From Stropharia rugosoannulata (taxonomy: Eukaryota; Basidiomycota; Agaricomycetes; Agaricales; Strophariaceae): a DNA stretch of 64,000 bases. The stretch covers positions 310,001-374,000 of the forward strand of contig JANCIK010000008.1 in assembly GCA_028532985.1 (NCBI GenBank), given 5' to 3'. The translations under genes and the position numbers were made by a program. Position 1 is the first letter of the stretch. Each line of letters starts with the position of its first letter. This document shows, in pieces, positions 10,941 to 22,019 of this stretch. Below the pieces are notes generated by a model. The model saw only the letters and a program-made list of their open reading frames with translations, was not told the DNA's origin and did not search any database.

Positions 10941-12600
10941 ATGCGTCAGAGTGAAGATATGATGGTGAGTTCTGATTCACTTATTCTGCGAGTGATGTGT
11001 TATTTACGATCTTTGCCGCAGTTTGATGGTATGTGTGGTTTTGTGAGGAAGGGGAATTGATTATAACCTGTGTTTGAGTACTGAAGGGAAGCTAGGACGA
11101 CCGGAGTCAGTGTAATAGAGTTGACCTCACATCAATAATATTTTGTCGTTCAACCAGTACTTCCCACTTCTGCCCGCAAGTCTCTGGGAGGTTTGTTTTC
11201 AGGCGAGCTTATCCGGGCCGTTATGGTGTAGCACCAGGTATATTGCAAAATTACCATTGTATTCAATGACAAATGCACCTAGTATTAAGCTCGCAAGTCA
11301 CACGAAGTACGACTTCTCACGATATCCCTGCCAAATGGTGATGTTCGGCAGAGACTGGCACTTTGGCAATGGTTTCTTGTTGGCACCAGGGCGCTGCATA
11401 AGCAGTCGGAGAAACAGGGTTTCCCAATAGAATTGTCCACAAATGCATGTTGGTCAAGATAGTGTATCACTCTGGAAGGATCAAGTACGATGCAGAACTA
11501 TCGTCATACACAATAAAACGATGTCAGCGCCGATACTCGATCGCGATGCGTAGTGCGAGAACTAACACTTGAACGAGGCGGACACAGACGCCCGCTCAGA
11601 TAAGCGCGTGCATATTGTAGCCGCAGAGCGCTGTTAGTGCAGATATATACATAGCATCATCAGGTTAGCTCACAAAGGATCATAGCTTCTCCGCACGATC
11701 TAGAGATCTGGGTGCGAAGCGAGATGGGGGGGTGGAATGCTTTCTCATGACACAGCCGTGCACCTGATGACGGATAGGGATATAGATAGCACATCTGGGT
11801 GCGAAGCGAAATGGAGGGGTGGACTGATTGCTGATTGCGCAAGACAAGGCGTGAACCTAATGATGGATTTAGCACAGAGGACTTCTATTCTGCTGTGATT
11901 GCAAACTATTTCTCCGCGAAGCGTGCATTGCCGTGGTCAGGCCACAGTGCATGCCGGCGAGCCGATCCACGCTGAGCGCATCGCATCTGTTTTGACGTAC
12001 GATCCACCGAGGCGATGACGGAGAGAGGCCAACAGTGCTTATGGAGGGCGGAGTCCAGCTGGGCTCAGCGCTAGAATGTCCTGAGCCCCAGGAGCAAAAC
12101 ACGCCGTAAGCGTTGCCCATCCGGCCGTCCGGTGTTACAGCGACATAGGCCTCCCCGGCCCACCGTCTGGTCGTTCCTGATGACTCCACCGCTGCCGTCA
12201 TGGCGCCGGTCCTGAGTCGGAGGACGGGGGTGAGCATTCAAATATTCACGTCTGATGTATGCATTCACGTTCATCCAGATCTCCTTCATTCGCCAGTTGG
12301 TATAAATCGCCCCGGATCTGTAGTTTCTGCCTTGATGCCTTGCTGACTGACAGATCACTGCTACGTTTAAGGTAGTTTCTAGCATTACACTGAACTCAAA
12401 CATCACAACACGACGAAGTATTTACTAGAAAATTCTGTACGTAGGTATATTAGTAATCTAGTTACTAATGTCCATTCCAATTAATGAGCTCCATCACCGA
12501 TGCTGGCTTGGCCAACTCCAACAATTGTCCATCTCGACTGAGCTGACGGAGGTCATTCAATACAGGTCCACTCAAAGTGCAATGCCCATCCTGGTACCAT
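10941..12600. other. Intergenic with a short tandem duplication, no supported gene
   Basis: The only structure I see is a duplicated block near 11700-11825, listed separately. Overlapping frames near 11870-12400 on the minus strand have no domain. Confidence 0.35.
11706..11824. repeat. Two-copy tandem block, period about 87 bp
   Basis: ATCTGGGTGCGAAGCGAGAT near 11706 recurs as ATCTGGGTGCGAAGCGAAAT near 11793, each followed by a GG(G/A)GGGGTGGA stretch. Differences are single bases. Confidence 0.6.
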
Positions 12601-12606
12601 ATATAA
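12601..12606 (+). promoter_or_regulatory. TATA element of tiny gene B2
   Basis: ATATATAACACACC lies only about 30 bases before the ATG at 12632, but about 105 bases before the inner Met codon of the V-M-S motif. The second distance equals that of the family A genes. Confidence 0.4.
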
Positions 12607-12631
12607 CACACCTTCATCCTTCAAACAAACA

Positions 12632-12811
12632 ATGTTAGCAAAGGAGTCCCAAGCCCAAGCAACTCGAACTCGCCGGAGGCGATTACCAGTCATGGGCTAC
12701 TATGTCATGTCACCTGAAAGACAATGTAAAATGCTTCGCTGGTTCTGGGTCTCCCGGAAACGCGCTGGAAAGCAGCGTAGACTACAGAGCGAAGTCGAAA
12801 CAGGGTTGTAG
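12632..12811 (+). CDS. Tiny basic protein B2 (59 aa)
   Basis: A single-exon frame of 59 codons begins MLAKESQAQATRTRRRR, continues with LPVMGYYVMSPERQCKMLRW, and ends in a basic tail (SRKRAGKQRR...). It is about 30 percent Arg/Lys, with no signal peptide and no membrane segment. The block P-V-(I/M)-G-(F/Y)-Y-V-M-S-x3-Q-x-K-(V/M)-L-R is shared with the frame at 8.4 kb. I chose the first ATG after the TATA element; because it lies very close to that element, initiation at Met21 or Met26 is possible. Function unknown; the charge suggests a nucleic-acid-associated or nuclear protein, which is inference only. Confidence 0.55.
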   Translation: MLAKESQAQATRTRRRRLPVMGYYVMSPERQCKMLRWFWVSRKRAGKQRRLQSEVETGL

Positions 12812-14220
12812 TCGGAGGCTGTAAACCACGAAATTACCAAGGAAGAGAGTTGGGCTGTAAGAATATATGTAGACTGAAAATCTGAGTATATAAGACTTTA
12901 TATTTGGCTCCTTTCTCCTTGTGCGTATAGTGCTTCCATCCCAAACGTGCATAGGCGAGGACAAGATGACGTTACGCGTGTGCAGAGTCGGGCCGGATGA
13001 CCATGACACATGAGGTTTGTGACTAGCAGGGACAACATTTCGCACTCTGACAGAGTACGCATCATGGCCCGAGCAAATGTAGTCGTTGTCAGAGCTGGAT
13101 TCCCAGTGACCTGCGACCGCGATCGCGCCGGCCAGGTGCCGGAAATGATTAGGGAAGCACGCGTGACCTGTCCGCTGTCCGTTCGCCAACGCTTTCAGGC
13201 CACTCGCCTTGTCCTCCACCCCCCGACGCGCTCGAGCGCCTCTCTCGCCACGATCGACGCCCCTGGACCCTCCCCTCCGTTTGCCGTCGAGGTCACCAGA
13301 ATTTGGCTGGCCTCGATCACTCCAGGTCACAACTGAAGAGCCATCTCGGTGTAGAGATTGGGCGTGGAGGCATGTGTTGGTGTGTGTCTCCGGCTAGCCC
13401 AATGCGTCCAGGCTACGCACTCGCTCATTGTACTGGTCTCCGCGGCCTCCCCTGTCCTGTCTTCTGTCATAACAAATGTTTCATAACAAATATTGTAACA
13501 AACAAATAAATAATTGTTCATATCAGTTCATAAGTGCCAGTGCCGATGATAAGCACGGCGCTGCGCTGCGCTCGGAAACCGCGGTTTCGGCATGTTCCGG
13601 ATTAAGCGCCCGTTAAGCGCCTGCCTCGAGTTGTAGTGTACATGCACTGCACAGGTCATAGAACCCCGACAGATTCTGTGCATGCAGGTCAAGGAACAAT
13701 AAGGATAGTGTCTTTTAGGAGCTATTATAGTTAGATTACAGGGTACATACAGTATTTAAAGGATGTAATAAGTACAGGACAAGAGAATAGATCCCCCACA
13801 TGCATTTACCTTTGCTTTAGTGTCCCCGTTGCATCCTTGCTGCGTCCAGCGTCCGAAGGTGATTCAAAACTCCCGTAGCAGCTTACACTCTCGCGTTTTT
13901 GTTTTGTTTCCTTTGTGTGTTGTTTTGAGGTTTGGTTAGAAGCCGTGTGGAACAACCTCGCAAACTTACACCTTGTGTGTTTTGTGTGCCTTATTTCTTC
14001 TTGATTTCCGCGCCCGCAGTACGCACAAACGTATAACCGAGCATATTTAAGTCGATGAATAATTAGTAAACGAATAAGTAGTAAGTATGACAAAAGAGAA
14101 TTCAAAGCAAAGAGAATTCAAAGCAAAGTAATTGTCCAATGTGCAAAAGAACTGTCCAAAAAACGTACAAAAAAATTGTCCAAGTCATTGGTCAGAATCC
14201 AAAGTAATATCAATAATAGA
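12812..14220. other. Intergenic, nothing supported
   Basis: Overlapping frames of 100-180 codons on both strands between 12780 and 13520 have no recognisable domain and no exon structure. From 13520 to 14220 the sequence is AT-rich. Confidence 0.3.
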
Positions 14221-14850
14221 TCAATTGTCTTCTGCTGTAGGGTTGTCTTCGTCTTCAGCTGTAAGGTCAATCAGACCTAACCAGGTGTGGGGAGCATTGC
14301 AGCCAGGCTCGGGCTCGTCAAGTGGCTCGGACAAATCATCTTCATGGCATGGTGGTGGTGGACCTCCCAATGCCCAGGGTAGAAGCAAACAAGGCAGCCA
14401 TGCAGTGAAGTCATCAAGAAACTCAGGCGACAAGGTTGCCCCCATTAAGCGTATGAAATTGACCGGTGACACTTCCAATTGCACTTGAGGAGTGTTATGC
14501 AGTCTTTCAGGATTTGCAGTCTTAGGAGGGGAAAGTCCTAATATGCTGCAAGCCATGCAAAGTGTCTCCTTCTGTTGAATTGTTTGGCTGTAAGAGATAA
14601 TATCATTAAAATCCTTGACATAAATAGAAAAGAATCATTACAGAAAGCTTAAGTAGTCATCTTGTGTCTGGAAACCTTCGCCCATAATGCGGTTATCCGA
14701 GGATTCAGAGGCTGGAAGCATGTTGAAAGTGATAATATTATGAGGAAAGGTATGAAAGACAGACAAAGAATGTATTAGATCTCGAAGATATTCTGGATGA
14801 AATCCAGTTAACGGCTGCCTCGGGCATATCAATTTTACCTTCATCTCGGC
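14221..14850 (-). CDS. Unknown two-exon protein (fragment or 5' incomplete)
   Basis: Two minus-strand frames join in phase across an intron with GTAATG donor and TTACAG acceptor (about 14585-14641). The first exon contains MKVKLICPRQPLTGFHPEY and MLPASESSDNRIMGEGFQT; the second ends in a Pro-rich and then acidic tail (LIDLTAEDEDNPTAEDN). The upstream end is unclear: an out-of-phase stretch before it reads KPDIVFGRDEG, so another exon may exist. I do not recognise the family. It sits beside an NLR fragment and a large transposon, so it may itself be transposon-derived. Confidence 0.35.
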
Positions 14851-15595
14851 CAAAAACAATATCTGGCTTATTTGACTTTACCACGGCATACTAGGCTACA
14901 AGTTTCGAGCATTATGCCATGCACACATTCAACGAAGAGCTTGAAATCTACGAGCTACTTGATGCCGCAGATGTTACAGACGGAGAGCTTGATGCAAGGG
15001 TAGATGAAACAATGGCGCAGGTGCTAGTCGGATGACTTCTCCTGCCATAAAAAATGTATTTTTATGTCTGTCTACACAATATACTGTTATCAGCATTGTT
15101 TAAGCGCCGTTATCTTGACTCGCATAGCCACGCAATGACTTTCCCACATAGCCACTGGTTGCCGACTACACTAGCCAGCTGACCAATCACGACCCATCAC
15201 GACTATGTAGTCGGTTGCCAGCAGCAACTAGTCGGCAACTTGAACATCACTGGCTACAAGGCAATTGATCGGCATTGCAAGGTGCCTTACAAGGCAATCA
15301 AGTCACTTACAAGCCGTTAGTCAGCAGTGAATGAATGTCTGCGGTAGTACACTATAGCTTGCGGTCTGAGAAATGACATTAATATCCCTTTGTCCTTCTG
15401 TGGGAATTCGGTATTCAATTATTTCCCCGCTTGGCGGATCATGTCACCCTGCACAGCTGCAAGTATCAAGAAGTTTGATATTACAATCAATCGCTAGGCG
15501 TGGGACTCGCACTGGGGTCAAAACACTGTAACAGTCATGAATGGGAACCCACAACTTCCTTCCGTTCACATCTTTACCTTCGATTCTACCATTAA
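14851..15595. other. Intergenic, short inverted repeats, nothing supported
   Basis: Between 15140 and 15245 the motif GTTGCCGACTA and its complement TAGTCGGCAAC recur in both orientations within about 90 bases. A short acidic frame at 14914-15036 is too short to judge. Confidence 0.3.
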
Positions 15596-15849
15596 ATGTA
15601 TGCCACTACATCATCTTACCCACTCAAGTCCAGTGCAATCCTGGATCACTGCAAGAACGTGAACATATATGGAGGCAGTTTTATTATTGTAAATGGCACG
15701 ATGTTCTCAGACTCACAAGGTATAGTGGGGATAAATGTGAAAGAAATTGCATTGCGTGCTCAGGCTTCTTCTCCAGATTACACCCCAAGGCAAAATCGAG
15801 CAACAGGACTAAACGGAATATCATGGAGAAAAATATGCAAGATCCTTAG
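15596..15849 (+). pseudogene. NLR-type N-terminal leader fragment (69 aa)
   Basis: The ATG at 15596 opens a frame containing ILDHCKNVNIYGGSF. A (F/I)-x3-x-N-V-x-I-x-G-G-x-F block is the hallmark of the N-terminal leader of mushroom NACHT proteins, and a similar block (SSNVTIYGGTF) occurs at 40.8 kb. An intron (15720-15763; donor GTATAG, acceptor CTCAG) can be spliced in phase, giving 69 residues ending in a Lys-rich tail and a stop. No NACHT domain follows; the transposon at 16293 lies 440 bases downstream. I read it as a relic or orphaned 5' end of an NLR-like gene. Confidence 0.4.
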
Positions 15850-16292
15850 GCGGTCACATAGGCATGGTAGCCGCTGTAAAAGCAGGCAACGTAGAACTTA
15901 TGGACTCCGACACTTGCCCTCCAGACATGCAGCAAAAAGGTCGAAAAGAGAGAGGAGAGAGAGAAAAACATGCAGAAAGGGAAAAAAGACGTACGTACTA
16001 CTCCCACTTACATGTACTACTTAAATGAACGGATGTTCCTCGTAACAGTGCAAAGTATTAGTGACCATGTGGCCAGTAGGCCAACGAGAATATAAGATGC
16101 GGCGGGGAAAAAGCGAAGCAATTGCATGCCGCGCCCGGGTCAGCGTAAGCCAATAATATAGGAGTCTATTTTTGTACACCAACAGGAAGTTTATGATATT
16201 TAGAAGTATTATTCAATTGGCCAGTTGCGCGCGGGAGGCGCAAATACCAAGCAAGTACTAAGGCGCAAGCGGGGCTCACTTGGGTTCACAAG
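15850..16292. other. Spacer before the large transposon
   Basis: No gene visible. A small hairpin TTGCGCGCGGGAGGCGCAA lies at 16225-16243. Confidence 0.35.
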
Positions 16293-18117
16293 TATGGGCG
16301 TCCGTTTGCACATTTATTATCACATTTATAAAAAACGTGCCTGAGGCGCATTACAAAATAAATTTTGCCGCATTTCATTGACTTGGACAGCCGCAACAAA
16401 TTATGCAGTGCGCACAATTAAAAACTGTGCGCATTGTTGGGATTGTGGTGCGCATAACTTAATAAATGGCCCGCACAATTTAAATCAGCGCACATTATTA
16501 TCAAAAGTGAACGTGTGCATGCTGCATTTCAAACGAAAGCATTAAGCCCGCAACACATATTGGATGCCGTGGTGTGCCGTGCCACGGCATCTGGCCGAAA
16601 CCGGATCAATGGCGAGCAAACGACACTGATGACAGGTCTACTCCGCTGGCGTGCAATGTTCCCATGGGTCTATTGAGGCAGGGACTGTATGTATGCTTTC
16701 AATAGTGCATTGAGTACCCCTGCAGTTTAAACTTAAATCAATGGTGATCTCTTGTTTCCGGGGTAGAAGCAATTACATACCCAAGTTAAACAAGGGTACT
16801 AGGTCCCTGGGTTCGGGTACAGACTCCAGTACAGAGGGCACTTGTATCTAATGACAGTTCAATCTGCTTGCAGCTGAGCAGCATAAGACCAATATTTTAC
16901 AGGAATACAGGAATAGATAGAGAAATATTTTATACACACGGATGACTAGTATGTTAGAGCACCCCTGCTATGTGGATCTCCTGGAAGATCCAACGCACCT
17001 GCATTTCATGCAATTCCGTGGGAACCTGTGAACATCTGTGTAATTGTGCTTCTATCTCGGCAGTGAAGGATAAATATTGTCTACAAATTAAATAACAGGT
17101 ACTTTAGAAATTTGACTAACTAATAGTAGTGTCTGCTAGAGCATCAGGAAGTTGTCCGTTTAGTTTTTTGACGTTTCTCAACCCCAAAAACGGAATAAAA
17201 CTCAATAAAACAACCAAAACAGGACACATGAACACCTATGTTCCTTTATACAGAAACCAAGGAATGATTATATAACTTTTTCTATAGAAATTTCTTGTGC
17301 TTCTATTGTACTTCTTGAGTTTAATGCTTATCCGCGTTTCCGGAAACAGAAATACTGACCAAAACAGGAAACTAAATGGACAACTTACTGATGAGGAGCC
17401 CTGTACTATATGGTTGCCCGTTTGCACATTTATTATTCCGCACATATACTTTAAACTTTTTGCTCCGCACACTTCAAATTTTTGTGCATACTTAACTTTT
17501 TGAACCTGCACACTTGTATTTCTGTTCCGCACAATTGAGAAAAGTGCGCACATATATCAAAAACATGCCGCACACTTTAAGAAAAGTGTGCAAACATATG
17601 AAAAAAATGCCGCACACTTCAAAAAAATGCCGCACACATCGAAAAACTGGTCCGCACACTTCAAACTTGTTCCGCACATATCAATTTTTGACCCGCACAT
17701 ATTGTTTGCAGGTCTGCGCACACTTCAAAAATCGAGCGCGCATATATATCGCTTATTGCCGTGCCTTGGCATCAGTGGCATATTGCCGTTTCCGGCTCAT
17801 GCCCGGCAGCATGGCATGTGGCACAGTAGCCTGATTATGTTAAAGCACTGCCAGGCTGCGGCCGGTGAATTCCGCCATCACTTAGTCATGTGACCAATAG
17901 ATGTGCCACTCTTGCCTGGCTAACTCAACAGAGATCAAGCACAAAAACATACAAGGGCGTTTACCTAAGGTCCAACAATGTAACAAATCAATTTGTATGC
18001 TAATTATCTACCTACTGTGTGAAAAAATAGATCGTAGCTGTAGTACTTGTCTCAATATGACAATATTATGTGAGGAACCGGTGTATTAATAAGCATTTCA
18101 CCACATTACCGTATACA
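16293..18117 (+). repeat. Left terminal inverted repeat (1825 bp)
   Basis: Pairs with 23062-24886 over its full length. It contains nine copies of CCGCACA between 17436 and 17700, spaced about 15-50 bases apart, and further GTGCGCA-type motifs at 16410-16495. Such subterminal arrays commonly bind the transposase. Frames inside the repeat have no domain and are not called as genes. Confidence 0.92.
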
Positions 18118-18304
18118 CACATTGATGGAAACCCAAGCACACCTGTTGAATATTCCAAGAAATATGAAAGGCCTTTTATTAATATATGTATGTATCAGCT
18201 AAGTAGCTTAAGCGCAAATTGTCCTCCATATGCAATATTTACCACGATACACTAATGCGATGTACATATATTACAGTACTCAAAACCGGGCAAATGATGT
18301 ACAA

Positions 18305-19799
18305 CTACACTCCCCATGGATCAGCTTCTTCATCTAACAGCATTGAGCTATTGAACATCTTTTCAATGCTAGGAACAGTTTTTTCCGGTGTATTTGGTGC
18401 AGTGAGGATATCTATGGCTGACATAGGTGTTGAATAACGAGGAGTTGGTGAAGAATCTAAAACATAATATATTAATTTATTGTACATTGACAAATGAAAA
18501 TTGAGCATACCAATTTCGACTCCAGGAACAGAGGTGAGTGCACCATAAGCTGACCTAGTAACGCGCGATGGACCTGCAATAGGACCTGACGAGACAGAAA
18601 TATAACTTCCTGCATCAGAGTCTGAGCTATTGCAATCAGCATCGACATAGTCATCTTTAGCAACTCCAGTCGATGTGTCACTGAGGTTTGCCTGGTATTC
18701 CTCGAGCTCGTGATTATCCTGGTCATCTTGATCAATGTGTGCCCAATGTTCAAGGGTTCTAGCATCGACTGTTTGACGAGTAACTATAAATAAAATTATG
18801 GTAAGAATGTAACTTCGATTACTGCACAATTAACCATACCCAAAAATAAAGTTAAGTCGTGAAAGTTTCGTTTGGGCCGGCGGTTGATGGACAGTGCTTC
18901 AACAATGTCCTTACCAGTAGGAGGCTTGCCACCCTTATCAGTTGAGTAAATCATAACGCCTATCTTATGCCCAGAGCGCTTGACACAAATTAGCCATGGG
19001 GGCAATGATGCCTCAAAAGATGAAGCAGGAGGATTTGCATCCAAGTACGCAAAGACATGAGGAAATTGTTCGCGAAACAATGCATCAACTGTGTCGAAGG
19101 TGTCACAATTAGAAAATAAGAAACCACTGTGCGAAGTCTTGCACAGTCCGCGCTGCAGAAGTCCAAGAATACCAGTTCCAGAAACATCTATGTTCTGCTT
19201 TGTTGAGTAAACTGTCGCAGTTTCGCCCTTCTTAAACTCGCCCTTGCGTGTCTGCCAATTGAGCACTGCATGTAAGTAAATTAACCAGTGAAAATAAAGA
19301 AATTGCTAACATTTCGTATTCCACAGGTCAAGAAAACGATGCGCCCAACACGATCACTACCATCGGGATCCTAAAAGACAGTTAAAATTACATGTTAAAT
19401 TGAAATACCACCCAATAGCTTGTGTGGACTAACCTTAGCTTTACGTGAACCAGACGCTGCCATCTTCGCCTTCCCCTTGAGACCATGCGTGGACTCACTG
19501 ACTGCTGAAACAACATTGCCATGATTGGACACTAGTGCACTGAATGTTGCTATACCAGATCCCCTTGGAAGTGCTGCACGAGTGAAAACCGCTGATGCCG
19601 ACACTGGATGAATAGCACGCTGCTGCTCAGGTGAAGGTTGCTGGTTGCGATGCTTTAACTGTCGAGTACGACGTCGGGGTACAGAGTCATCAGCATCACT
19701 GAGACCTGCATTATGCGACTCAGAAAGATTGTTTTCAGATGAGAGCGTGTTGGAACAGTCCCGACGACGACGCTTGCCAGTAGCCTTGCAACTAGGCAT
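18305..19799 (-). CDS. Transposon-borne accessory protein, 420 aa, unknown function
   Basis: Five exons close in phase: 19799-19434, 19370-19311, 19251-18840, 18783-18511, 18456-18305. The N-terminal 120 residues are basic and Ser-rich (TGKRRRRD, PRRRTRQLKHR) and look nuclear. The middle holds DGSDRVGRIVFLTCGIRN followed by a folded-looking stretch (GILGLLQRGLCKTSHSGFL). The C-terminal third is acidic and Ser/Asp-rich (SSDSDAGSY) and ends DEEADPWGV. I recognise no domain. It is transcribed in the same direction as the transposase, 97 bases downstream of it, so it may be a second transposition protein that binds DNA or the transposase. Confidence 0.75.
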
Positions 19800-19896
19800 G
19801 ACAAGGTATACAAGGCAAGCAGATGTATGGAAGCAAAGGAATTAGTGGATGGCTTTTTCTCGGTGAGACTAGAGATATTTATATATGTTTTAGATT

Positions 19897-21988
19897 TTAT
19901 AACGACATACTTTGAGCACTTGACATAATACTATCCATGATGTAAAGTGACCGAACCCAATCCTGAGCTCGAGGCATCCAAACTTCTGCTGGTAGTGAAA
20001 TTGGAAATGAATTACGTCGTAGTCCAATAGTAATAACTTCGGTTGTGGGATATCCCAAGACATCCCATTCAGTACTATGCATACCATAGCCAAGAGGAAT
20101 GTCATCGGCCTCCTGTAAAATACGAAGGCCTTGATCAAATAATTCCATTTGTGTATCATTAAATGGGCATTTATGTCGGGGAACTGGAATTGATGAGTGC
20201 CGGATGTTTGCATCAACGTCCTGATATATGTCAGATTAGTTAATCAATATCTTGTGAATGTAAGTTCACCAACCTCATGAATGGTCGATCGGACAGGAAC
20301 TTCAGTTGTCTCTGACTCAGTGGAAGCAGTGGAGGACGAATCATCATCCGAGATCTCTGCATCATATTCATTGTCTGTTGGCTCCCCATCAGACGTAAAG
20401 CCATATTCCTGGTTAATGTCTTCCTGTGACATAAATGAAAATGGATCATCGTAAACACTGTGCTTGAGCTGCCCAAGAAACGTCATATCCTGTATGAAAA
20501 ATTAAAAATGACATAGACCCATCAAGATTTAATTCAACCTACATTAGGAGACATGTTTTCACCTAACCCTCGAATCGGATGGGAGTTCCATTCAGAGGCA
20601 AATCGATCACAGTCAGAATTAATGTCGTCAAGAAAAAGATAGTGAAGAAGCCATAAGTGGTTTGAATCTTTACGTTGCAGTAAATGACGTCGTTCTAGCC
20701 GCACAAAGAATGCACGCCATGCACGTGCAAAACGCTTGCCAACTTCCACCCAGACACGCTCTATCCTCGTGTTGAAGACAGATGATCCCCACATAAACAA
20801 GGCTCGGTTAGATCCACGAAGTAAAATCATCAAAATAGATACATCTCGATTTTCGCCACCACGATCACCACGCACACGGGATGGGACACCATGTTCCTGT
20901 ATTGCTGTGGCAAACATTTTGAGAACAGTACCAGCTGAATTACTCGTACTTGCTCTCAGTCCAGTAATCTGTTATATATATATATAATCATTCGCAATTC
21001 AAACATATAGATATATTGGCAACATTACCTTCCTGGAATACCCATCGGCTACACCATGGATTACGATACCCCACAATATTAACTTGTGATGCCCGTCAAT
21101 ATGCCATAGCGCATTTGGCCGAGGCACAGCATACTGCACATGTACTTTCTTTGAACGTATGTGTCGCCTAACACCCTGACCAAGGGGATTAACTCGGCTC
21201 ATGGACTGAACAATACGCCTCCGTGGAATGCGAAGGGAGTGTGCAGATCTAAGATATCCTGCAGTGTATGCACGTCCCGCATCAGGGTGCTGTTGCAAGT
21301 ATTGACGTATGAGGTCATCAAGTTCATTATCTGATATGCTATCAAATGAAACTGAGACGTCAAGGGCCTTCATTTTTGCTCGCAATGTGTGTCGATGAAT
21401 CCCTAATGCTTTGGCAAGTGCTGCTAGAGTTATGCAACGATCATGACTCAATGCATTCCGAATGACTTCTGGATCAATATCCTTCGATGGTCTCCCTGGT
21501 TTTCCAGTCAACTGTGTTGAGATAGGTGTTGGCATTGTGACGTCAGGTACTGGCCTTCAGATGTAATTAGATAGAATATAGAAACAACGAAATATGACAC
21601 ACATATCCCTGTGCTCCTGTAAACACTCAGCTAGAAGACGATACAGCTCCGTGAATTGATTCGCAATGTGTTCTACCCATTCATTTGGAATTCCCTCCTG
21701 ATCAGAACTTTCTTCAAGTAAAAGAACAATCGGGAATACATCAGTTACAATTGAGTTCAGGTAGCCTTCCAGGCGGTGTGAATCAAAGCTAGAGACATTG
21801 AGATATGCTACTGCTGTTGTATACACGGCATTAATTCTTTCATATGCGTTTCGAACACTAGGAGACCAGGGGATCTCTGGCCGGGATGGAAGAGAAATCA
21901 AGGAGAGTTGAGGCATTGAGGATTGAATGCATTGAATGCGTGTACAAGAAACTATATAATGTGCTAGAAATACACTGAAAGCTTCCAT
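19897..21988 (-). CDS. Integrase-core (DDE) transposase, 625 aa
   Basis: Five exons close in phase: 21988-21603, 21554-21029, 20968-20543, 20489-20274, 20220-19897. After an N-terminal helical part, residues 146-195 carry G-R-P-S-K-D and a helix-turn-helix (ITLAALAKALGIHRHTLRAK). The catalytic core follows: Asp282 in WHIDGHHKL, Asp339 in VRGDRGGEN and Glu374 in NTRIERVW, with 34 residues between the last two, the classic D-D-34-E spacing. The C terminus has EWNSHPIRG and a conserved tail (YGMHSTEWD). It resembles the basidiomycete integrase-core family that I know from many mushroom genomes. It would cut and join the transposon ends. All catalytic residues are present, so it is probably active. 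Confidence 0.88.
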
Positions 21989-22019
21989 ATCCTCTTTATC
22001 ATCTCACGTCTTCCAAACT

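Noticed and set aside
12782..13336. Opposed frames of 182 and 108 codons
   Set aside because: They shadow each other on opposite strands, with compositions typical of chance frames; no exon signals or motifs.
16293..18117. Several open frames inside the transposon ends (for example 17236-17553 and 17588-17893)
   Set aside because: They are duplicated in inverse orientation in the other end, overlap on both strands and are rich in repeats of the CCGCACA motif; no domain is visible.
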